A model generated the notes under the pieces. It did no database searches. It worked only from the letters and a program-made list of their open reading frames with translations, and was not told the DNA's origin. From the NCBI GenBank assembly GCA_034440635.1, contig JAOTON010001597.1, positions 1,488,001 through 1,552,000 of the forward strand: 64,000 bases of DNA, written 5' to 3'. Shown piece by piece: positions 1-9,700 of this stretch. Source of the DNA: Lepas anatifera. Its lineage: Eukaryota; Arthropoda; Thecostraca; Lepadidae. How positions within the stretch are numbered: the stretch's first letter is position 1; each line of letters begins with the position of its first letter. A program made the position numbers and the translations under genes.

Positions 1-1040
1 GGGGCGGCAGTCGCAAACGAAAAGTAGGCAAAGAAGAGATAGTGAGGATACAGCAGGAGCAGACCGGTGGGTGATCGATCCTGCTGCCTGTGTCTGAATG
101 CTCGTACCAATGAGAAGCAGCCGCCCATAACACTGTCTGGCATCGTGAGAGCATGTCCCTGTTATGGGCTGGTAGCGACATAAATTGTAGGTACATTTTT
201 CGACTGGTTTTGTGCTGAATGCCCACTGACTGGAAATGGCTCTCTCCTCAGGTTCTCCGTCTGCCACCGTCGTCTCAGACACAAACGATAGGTCGAAATC
301 TCAGCCAAAATGAGCACACCGACCGGCCGTCGGCACCTCAGCCGCTCACTGCCGTTCTCCGGTCCGCCGCGTGCCTGCCATCTGTCGGCCACAGCGGGAA
401 CCAGAACTTGAACTGTACAAATAGAGATGGCATACGTGTGCGTTGTGGAAATCCTGTGATAAGTGGCGGGCGCGAGGTCGGCCCGCGCCGGAGGCTGCAA
501 TAGCACGGGCCGACAACAATGGTCTGGTCGGAGCCCGCTGTCCAGCTTACAACATATTGTTATTTATTGCAAGGTGGGCGCACAGTTATGTTGTTGGTTA
601 TTCATTGAGCTTTGATATCCAGTGGGAGGGTGCCTTTTCTATTAATAAGTATTGGTGTATATGCAATCTTGGTTCGTCGCCTGATGAGCGTCTCGCTGTA
701 TGCATGTGTACGTGTGGGGAAGCTGCTCGCGGGCCCGCCCGGGTGTCCGTGGCGCCCCCTGCACCACGGCAGCCGGACGGGGCACCGGGCGGCGCCCCCT
801 CGCCGTAGTTACCGCCTCCGCCGGACGGACCACACTGGTGCTGACGGTGGTCTCGCGACCAGGGCAGCGTCTGCGCACACCACGTGCTGCCCGCAGACAA
901 GTTTTACTAGCCATCAACTCTATAGGGAGTTGGCTGCGCAGAGGGCGAACCATCGGAACCATTTGTTAGCGGTGGGTACTTGGAGCGAGTTACGTCACTG
1001 GTTCCGGGCGGGCTGCCGGCCGGCCACCCCGTCCCGGCCG
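1..1040. other. Left flank, no gene recognised
   Basis: GC-rich sequence. Open frames of up to 173 codons overlap on both strands, have no recognisable domain and look like composition-driven frames. I see no RNA gene or transposon terminus here. Confidence 0.5.
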
Positions 1041-1044
1041 GAGG

Positions 1045-1560
1045 GTGCAGAGTCCAACCTATACCGGATAGAGGATCTAGTGTCCAACCCATCCCTGCTG
1101 AAGGGCTCCAAGTGTCCAACCTATCCCGGGTAGAGGGTTCAGAGTGTCCAACCCATCCCTGATGAAGGGCTCCAAGTGTCCAACCCATCCCTGATGAAGG
1201 GCTCCAAGTGTCCAACCCAATCCTGATGAAGGGCTCTAAGTGTCCAACATATCCCGGATTGAGGATCGAGTGTCCAACACATCCTGGATGAAGGGTCATA
1301 AGTGTCCACCCCTCCCTGGATAGAGGATCCCAAATGTCCAACTCATCTATAGAGGATCCCAAATGTCCAACTCATCTCTGATGAAGCGCCCAAGTGTCCA
1401 TTCCGCCCCGGATAGAGGATCCTAAGCATCCTGATCATCACCGATGAAGAGCCTCAAGTTTCCAACCTATCCCGGATGGAGGATTCCGAGTGTCCACCCT
1501 ATCTGGGATGGAGGGCCCCACACGTCCATCCCGCTCCGGGTGAAGGTCCCAGTTGTGAGC
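1045..1560. repeat. 32-bp minisatellite, about 15 diverged copies
   Basis: A unit of about 32 bp built around CCAACCCATCCCTGATGAAG followed by GGCTCCAAGTGT is repeated head to tail. It is cleanest at 1145-1260 and decays towards 1560 (variants CCTATCCCGGAT, CCTCCCTGGATA). Frames through it are repeat artefacts. No exon is recognised beside it, unlike the arrays in the release-factor gene. Confidence 0.8.
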
Positions 1561-2109
1561 TCTGCCCCGGGTGAAGGTCCCGGTTTGAGCTCCGCCGCAG
1601 CGTCACGTGACTAGCGTCGCGTTTCTCGTGTTGTCTTTTTTACTTTTATCTGCGAAGTGTCTGAGTCGAGCCTTAGGTACGGGCTGCCGGCTTTAAAACC
1701 GTATGAATCTGGCTGAAATAAAGTATAGCCTGAGCTGTTTTTTTTGTCGGGCAGTCAGGGGTCCGTTTGGCGACAGCGCGAGGTTCCCTGACGCCCAACG
1801 GGTGAGTCAGGGACACCCTCTGCCGCGCCAGCCGAACGTGCGGGTCAGCTGACATCATTCTCAGCCGTGTGTAAGGCAGTGTGAATCATTCGTTCGAAGA
1901 CCAAAGGTCCGGTAGAGCCGTATTTAACACGTCATATTTCTGAGCGGTCGGCCCGGGTTCAGTCCCCGTGAGTTATCTAAGCAGCATGTAATTTGGGCAA
2001 GGAAACAAGCGATATTATCTGACCACAGCAGTCGTGCAAAACCAAAAACAAGATAATGGAATCGAGCTCCAAGCATGGCGTCTTGAAGAAGGCTAAAAAT
2101 GCGTAGATG
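1561..2109. other. Unassigned, no gene seen
   Basis: No domain-bearing frame and no clear repeat. A short stretch near 1950-1970 resembles the T-arm of a tRNA but lacks the spacing of a true B box and has no matching A box upstream. Confidence 0.4.
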
Positions 2110-2598
2110 TAAATTCTATGTTGATACGTTTTGAAGTGCTGCGGCGAGGAGCATGATGATGAGTTGTTAAGATGTTCCCTGGCCTCTCCCCTCGAATCCG
2201 GAAATGTAAAAAACACTGAAGATTATATATTCGGGCACAGCCCTTCATCAGAATCGTGGAGTAAATATCAATAATTCTCAGTCCTAGTATACCCAGACCT
2301 CGAATTCCAGGTCTGGCTATACTAGGACTGAGAATTATTGATATTTACTCCACGATTCTCATGAAGGACTGTGCCCGAATATATACCCTTCATCAGAATC
2401 GTGGAGTAAATATCAATAATTCTCAGTCCTAGTATAGCCAGAGCTCGAATTCGAGGTCTGGCTATACTAGGACTGAGAATTATTGATATTTACTCCACGA
2501 TTATGATGAAGGGCTGTGCCCGAATATATAATCTTCAGTGTTTTTTACATTTCCGGATTCGAGGGGAGAGGCCAGGGAACATCTTAAATTCTATGTTG
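2110..2598. repeat. Nested foldback element flanked by a 14-bp direct repeat
   Basis: Outer inverted arms start at about 2168 (AAGATGTTCCCTGGCC) and end at about 2584. Between them lie two further hairpins (about 2250-2370 and 2393-2510), each palindromic around a CTCGAATTC centre. The block is flanked by direct copies of TAAATTCTATGTTG at 2110-2123 and 2585-2598. About 44 bp separate the left direct repeat from the left arm, while the right arm abuts the right repeat. No coding capacity. It is either a miniature foldback transposon or a snap-back duplication. Confidence 0.75.
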
Positions 2599-3190
2599 TT
2601 TCTCGTGGACAACTCCGAAGCTTTTTCACAATCACTTCCACGTCTTGCGTGCCTCAAATTCGACACTTACATATTTCGCTATTCTTCATTGGTAAATAAA
2701 TGAGACATCGGACAGTCATATACTTATAAATAAGCTCGAGCAGTCAGCGCACTCACTTCATCCACCACGACGTCCAGCTCTGAGAGCAAACCAGAACATA
2801 ACAAATCACCTAACTTGCTGTTTGACGATTCTCTGAAGCCACCATTCCATGTTTTCGCATTCCAACCATAAATCTTGTATAAACGACGATAGTGACCAGA
2901 GTACAAAGCCAAACACGTCGGCGAGCCTAACAAACAACATCGTCACTAATTTGACCCTAAAATCTCATCCGCCCGTCAGCAGCCCCTTTTGTCGGCTAAA
3001 TGACACTTCCAGCCCGCCGTGCGCGGAGATGTCAGATCCCACACAGCCGCTTTGGACAGCCCGATCTGCAGCTACTGATCCCGACCTGCAGAACCCTGCA
3101 ACACCACCCAATTCACAGGTACTGGTATGTGACGGTAGCAAGGACGCTGGCGATGTCGACAGATTACGGGTGGACTCCGACTGGGGCGAT
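2599..3190. other. Unassigned sequence downstream of the release-factor gene
   Basis: This lies past the 3' end of the minus-strand gene. I see no clear minus-strand AATAAA close to the stop codon, so the transcript end cannot be placed. Short frames here have no recognisable domain. Confidence 0.35.
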
Positions 3191-3515
3191 CGCGTGGGCC
3201 GGAGACACCCTCCCGTCACCTGGGCCGGGGACACCCTCCCGTCACGTGGGCCGGGGACATCCTCCCGTCACGTGGGCCGGGGACACCCTCCCGTCACGTG
3301 GGCCGGGGACATCCTCCCGTTACGTGGGCCGGAGACACCCTCCCGTCACGTGGGCCGGGGACATCCTCCCGTCACGTGGGCCGGAGACACCCTCCCGTCA
3401 CGTGGGCCGAGGACATCCTCCCGTGACGTGGACCGGGGACAGGCTCCCGTCACGTGGACCGGGGACGGACTCCCGTCACGGGGACATCCTCCCGTCACGT
3501 GGACCGGGGGCCGAC
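3191..3515 (-). repeat. 26-bp minisatellite spanning the stop codon of the release factor
   Basis: About 12 copies of a 26-bp unit (plus strand ACGTGGGCCGGGGACATCCT then CCCGTC). The exon-proximal copy contains the TGA stop of exon 7 at 3495-3497. The last four or five codons and the 3' UTR therefore appear to be repeat sequence. Some units lose a few bases (3478-3490). Confidence 0.85.
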
Positions 3516-3704
3516 TTCCTGGAGCCTCTCCATCAGCGTGTTGCGGCGCCGCTGCTCGCAGAGGGCGTCCATGAAGGCGTCCAGGCGGCGCCCGCTGAGC
3601 ACGCCCTCCAGGCCGTGCAGGCTGAGGCCGCAGCGGTGGTCGGTCACCCGGTCCTGCGGGTAGTTGTACGTCCGCACCTTCTCAGCGCGGCCGCTGTCGC
3701 CCAC
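3495..3704 (-). CDS. MTRF1L: MTRF1L exon 7, C-terminus
   Basis: Sixty-nine codons plus TGA. It encodes [20 protein letters not shown], a hallmark of RF1 C-termini, followed by a short helix ending [12 protein letters not shown]. The acceptor is TCGTGCAG|GTGGGC. The terminal GPRST and the stop lie in the 26-bp array. Confidence 0.95.
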   Translation of the reverse strand: MGDSGRAEKVRTYNYPQDRVTDHRCGLSLHGLEGVLSGRRLDAFMDALCEQRRRNTLMERLQEVGPRST

Positions 3705-6700
3705 CTGCACGACACGGCACACTGCGGGACACGGCACACTGCGAGACACGGCACACTGCGGAACAGGAGATACTGCAGGACACGGCACACTGCGGAACAG
3801 GAGATACTGCACGACACGGCACACTGCACGACACGGCACACTGCACGACACGGCACACTGCGGAACAGGAGATACTGCACGACACGGCACACTGCACGAC
3901 ACGGCACACTGCGGAACAGGAGATACTGCACGACACGGCACACTGCGGAACAGGAGATACTGCACGACACGGCACACTGCAAGACACGGCAAACTGCGGG
4001 ACACGGCACACTGCAGGACAGGAGATACTGCACGACACGGCACACTGCGAGACACGGCAAACTGCGGGACACGGCACACTGCGGGACACGGCACACTGCA
4101 GGACAGGAGATACTGCACGACACGGCACACTGCACGACACGGCACACTGCGGAACAGGAGATACTGCACGACACGGCACACTGCGGAACAGGAGATACTG
4201 CACGACACGGCACACTGCGGAACAGGAGATACTGCACGACACGGCACACTGCGAGACACGGCAAACTGCGGGACACGGCACACTGCAGGACAGGAGATAC
4301 TGCACGACACGGCACACTGCGAGACACGGCAAACTGCGGGACACGGCACACTGCGGGACACAGCACACTGCAGGACAGGAGATACTGCAGGACACGGCAC
4401 ACTGCGAGACACGGCAAACTGCGGGACACGGCACACTGCGGGACACGGCACACTGCAGGACAGGAGATACTGCAGGACACGGCACACTGCGAGACACGGC
4501 AAACTGCGGGACACGGCACACTGCGGGACACGGCACACTGCAGGACAGGAGATACTGCAGGACACGGCACACTGCGGAACAGGAGATACTGCAGGACATG
4601 GCACACTGCGGAACAGGAGATACTGCAGGACACGGCACACTGCGGAACAGGAGATACTGCAGGACACGGCACACTGCGGAACAGGAGATACTGCAGGACA
4701 CGGCACACTGCGGAACAGGAGATACTGCAGGACACGGCACACTGCGGAACAGGAGATACTGCAGGACACGGCACACTGCGGGACACGGCAAACTGCGGGA
4801 CACGGCACACTGCAGGACAGGAGATACTGCAGGACACGGCACACTGCGGAACAGGAGATACTGCAGGACATGGCACACTGCGGGACAGGAGATACTGCAG
4901 GACACGGCACACTGCGGAACAGGAGATACTGCAGGACACGGCACACTGCGGAACAGGAGATACTGCACGACACGGCACACTGCGAGACACGGCAAACTGC
5001 GGGACACGGCACACTGCAGGACAGGAGATACTGCAGGACACGGCACACTGCGGAACAGGAGATACTGCAGGACACGGCACACTGCGGAACAGGAGATACT
5101 GCAGGACACGGCACACTGCGGGACAGGAGATACTGCAGGACACGGCACACTGCGGAACAGGAGATACTGCAGGACACGGCACACTGCGGAACAGGAGATA
5201 CTGCAGGACACGGCACACTGCGGAACAGGAGATACTGCAGGACACGGCACACTGCGGAACAGGAGATACTGCACGACACGGCACACTGCGGAACAGGGAT
5301 ACGCAGACACGGCACACTGCGGAACAGGAGATACTGCACGACACGGCACACTGCGAACAGAGAACTGCAGGACACGGCACACTGCGGAACAGGAGATACT
5401 GCACGACACGGCACACTGCGGAACAGGAGATACTGCACGACACGGCACACTGCAAGACACGGCAAACTGCAGGACACGGCACACTGCAGGACAGGAGATA
5501 CTGCACGACACGGCACACTGCGAGACACGGCAAACTGCGGGACACGGCACACTGCGGGACACGGCACACTGCAGGACAGGAGATACTGCACGACACGGCA
5601 CACTGCGGAACAGGAGATACTGCACGACACGGCACACTGCAGGACAGGAGATACTGCAGGACACGGCACACTGCGGAACAGGAGATACTGCAGGACACGG
5701 CACACTGCGGAACAGGAGATACTGCAGGACACGGCACACTGCAGAACAGGAGATACTGCAGGACACGGCACACTGCGGTACACGGCACACTGCAGGACAC
5801 GGCACACTGCGGAACAGGAGATACTGCAGGACACGGCACACTGCGGGACAGGAGATACTGCAGGACACGGCACACTGCGGAACAGGAGATACTGCAGGAC
5901 ACGGCACACTGCAGGACACGGCACACTGCAGGACACGGCACACTGCAGGATACGGGATACTGCAGGGCATGAGACCTTACGGCACACGGTACAATGACCT
6001 ATCAGTTACTATTCTTCGCCACCGCATTTCTATGCTACTGATGAAAATCCTACCGCCAAAAAAACAGACTCCACAAAGACGTACAGCCGTCGTTAGCGTT
6101 ACGTGGTCGGTAAATCTAATTATTATACTAATACAAAATCACGAAGGCCACAAAACTGATTGCAGCACATATCTTACACATACTCGTATTTCCGGCTGAC
6201 CTGCTGGAGTGGGACAGGGAGGAGAGGCTGACCTGCTGGGATGGGACAGGGGAGGAGAGGCTGACCTGCTGGGTCGGGACAGGGGATGAGAGGCTGACCT
6301 GCTGGGCTGGGACAGGGGAGGAGAGGCTGACCTGCTGGGTTGGGACAGGGGAGGAGAGGCTGACCTGCTGGGGTGGGACAAAGGAGGAGAGGCAGACCTG
6401 CTGGGCCGGGACAGGGAGGAGTGGCTGACCTGCTGGGTGGGATAGGGGATGAGAGGCTGACCTGCTGGACTGGTACAGGGGAGGAGAGGCTGACCTGCTG
6501 GGTTGGGACAGGGGAGGAGAGGCTGACCTGCTGGGCTCGGACAAGGGAGGAGAGGCAGACTTGCAGGGGTGGGACAGGGGAGGAGAGGCTGACCTGCTGG
6601 GATGGGACAGGGGAGGAGAGGCTGACCTGCTGGGGTGGGACAAAGGAGGAGAGGCAGACTTGCGGGGGTGGGACAGGGGAGGAGGCTGACCTGCTGGGCT

Positions 6701-9700
6701 CGGACAAGGGAGGAGAGGCTGACCTGCTGGGATGGGACAGGGGAGGAGTGGCTGACCTGCTGGGATGGGATAGGGGATGAGAGGCTGACCTGCTGGACTG
6801 GTACAGGGGAGGAGAGGCTGACCTGCTGGGCTGGGACAGGGGAGAGAGGCTGACCTGCTGGGCTGGGACAGGGGAGGAGAGGCTGACCTGCTGGGCCGGG
6901 ACAGGGAGAGAGGCTGACCTGCTGGAGTGGGACAGGGGATGAGAGGCTGACCTGCTGGGCTGGGACAAGGGAGGAGAGGCTGACCTGCTGGGCTGGTACA
7001 GGGGAGGAGAGGCTGACCTGCTGGGCTGGGACAGGGGAGGAGAGGCTGACCTGCTGGGCTGGGACAGGGAGGAGAGGCTGACCTGCTGGGATGGGACAGG
7101 GAGGAGAAGCTGACCTGCTGGGATGGAATAGGGGAGGAGAGGCTGACCTGCTGGGATGGGATAGGGGAGGAGAGGCTGACTTGCTGGGCTGGGACAGGGG
7201 AGGAGAGGCTGACTTGCGGGGGTGGGACAGGGGAGGACAGGCTGACCTGCTGGGGTGGGACAGGAAAGGATAGGCTGACCTGCTGGGATGAGGCAGGGGA
7301 GGACAGGCTGACCTGCTGGGCCGGGACAGGGGAGGAGAGGCTGACCTGCTGGGTGGGACAGGGGAGGAGAGGCTGACCTGCTGGGGTGGGATAGGGAGGA
7401 GAGGCTGACCTGCTGAGACAAATGCGAAAGGGAGAGAGGCTGACCTGCTGGGCCGGGACAGGGGAGGAGAGGCTGACCTGCTGGGCTGGGACAGGGGAGG
7501 AGATTCTGACCTGCTGGGCTGGGACAGGGGAGGAGAGGCTGACCTGCTGGGGTGGGACAAAGGAGGAGAGGCAGACTTGCAGGGGTGGGACAGGGGAGGA
7601 GAGGCTGACCTGCTGGGCCGGGACAGGGGAGGAGAGGCTGACCTGATGGGCTGGGACAGGGGAGGAGAGGCTGACCTGCTGGGCTGGTACAGGGGAGGAC
7701 AGGCTGACCTGCTGGGCTGGGACAGGGGAGGAGAGGCTGACCTGCTGGGCCGGGACAGGGGAGGAGAGGCTGATCTGCTGGGGTGGGACAAAGGAGGAGA
7801 GGCAGACTTGCAGGGGTGGGACAGGGGAGGAGAGGCTGACCTGCTGGGCCGGGACAGGGGAGGAGAGGCTGACCTGCTGGGCTGGGACAGGGGATGAGAG
7901 GCTGACCTGCTGGGCTGGGACAAGGGAGGAGAGGCTGACCTGCTGGGCTGGTACAGGGGAGGAGAGGCTGACCTGCTGGGCTGGGACAGGGGAGGAGAGG
8001 CTGACCTGCTGGGCTGGGATAGGGGAGGAGAGGCTGACCTGCTGGGATGGGACAGGGGAGGAGAAGCTGACCTGCTGGGATGGAATAGGGGAGGAGAGGC
8101 TGACCTGCTGGGATGGGATAGGGGAGGAGAGGCTGACTTGCTGGGCTGGGACAGGGGAGGAGAGGCTGACTTGCGGGGGTGGGACAGGGGAGGACAGGCT
8201 GACCTGCTGGGGTGGGACAGGAAAGGATAGGCTGACCTGCTGGGATGAGACAGGGGAGGACAGGCTGACCTGCTGGGCCGGGACAGGGGAGGAGAGGCTG
8301 ACCTGCGGGGTGGGACAGGGGAGGAGAGGCTGACCTGCTGGGGTGGGATAGGGGAGGAGAGGCTGACCTGCTGAGACAAATGCGAAAGGGAGAGAGGCTG
8401 ACCTGCTGGGCCGGGACAGGGGAGGAGAGGCTGACCTGCTGGGCTGGGACAGGGGAGGAGAGTCTGACCTGCTGGGCTGGGACAGGGGAGGAGAGGCTGA
8501 CCTGCTGGGGTGGGACAAAGGAGGAGAGGCAGACTTGCAGGGGTGGGACAGGGGAGGAGAGGCTGACCTGCTGGGCCGGGACAGGGGAGGAGAGGCTGAC
8601 CTGATGGGCTGGGACAGGGGAGGAGAGGCTGACCTGCTGGGCTGGTACAGGGGAGGACAGGCTGACCTGCTGGGCTGGGACAGGGGAGGAGAGGCTGACC
8701 TGCTGGGCCGGGACAGGGGAGGAGAGGCTGACCTGCTGGGGTGGGACAAAGGAGGAGAGGCAGACTTGCAGGGGTGGGACAGGGGAGGAGAGGCTGACCT
8801 GCCGGGCCGGGACAGGGGAGGAGAGGCTGACCTGCTGGGCTGGGACAGGGGAGGAGAGGCTGACCTGCTGGGCTGGTACAGGGGAGGAGAGGCTGACCTG
8901 CTGGGCTGGGACAGGGGAGGAGAGGCTGACCTGCTGGGCCGGGACAGGGGAGGAGAGGCTGACCTGCTGGGATGGGACAGGGGAGGAGAGGCTGACCTGC
9001 TGGGGTGGGATAGGGGAGGAGAGGCTGACCTGCTGAGACAAATGCGAAAGGGAGAGAGGCTGACCTGCTGGGCCGGGACAGGGGAGGAGAGGCTGACCTG
9101 CTGGGCTGGGACAGGGGAGGAGATCTGACCTGCTGGGCTGGGACAGGGGAGGAGAGGCTGACCTGCTGGGGTGGGACAAAGGAGGAGAGGCAGACTTGCA
9201 GGGGTGGGACAGGGGAGGAGAGGCTGACCTGCTGGGCCGGGACAGGGGAGGAGAGGCTGACCTGATGGGCTGGGACAGGGGAGGAGAGGCTGACCTGCTG
9301 GGCTGGTACAGGGGAGGACAGGCTGACCTGCTGGGCTGGGACAGGGGAGGAGAGGCTGACCTGCTGGGCCGGGACAGGGGAGGAGAGGCTGATCTGCTGG
9401 GGTGGGACAAAGGAGGAGAGGCAGACTTGCAGGGGTGGGACAGGGGAGGAGAGGCTGACCTGCTGGGCCGGGACAGGGGAGGAGAGGCTGACCTGCTGGG
9501 CTGGGACAGGGGATGAGAGGCTGACCTGCTGGGCTGGGACAAGGGGAGGAGAGGCTGACCTGCTGGGCTGGTACAGGGGGAGGAGAGGCTGACCTGCTGG
9601 GCTGGGACAGGGGAGGAGAGGCTGACCTGCTGGGCTGGGATAGGGGAGGAGAGGCTGACCTGCTGGGATGGGACAGGGGAGGAGAAGCTGACCTGCTGGG

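Noticed and set aside
1890..1980. tRNA-like T-arm sequence
   Set aside because: B-box spacing is wrong, and no A box, anticodon arm or acceptor pairing can be built.
3495..5997. Overlapping frames of 530-990 codons on both strands, Cys/Ser/Val- or Thr/His/Arg-rich
   Set aside because: They are translations of a 17/34-bp minisatellite that stays open in several frames. Only the last 210 bp of one minus frame (exon 7) is coding.
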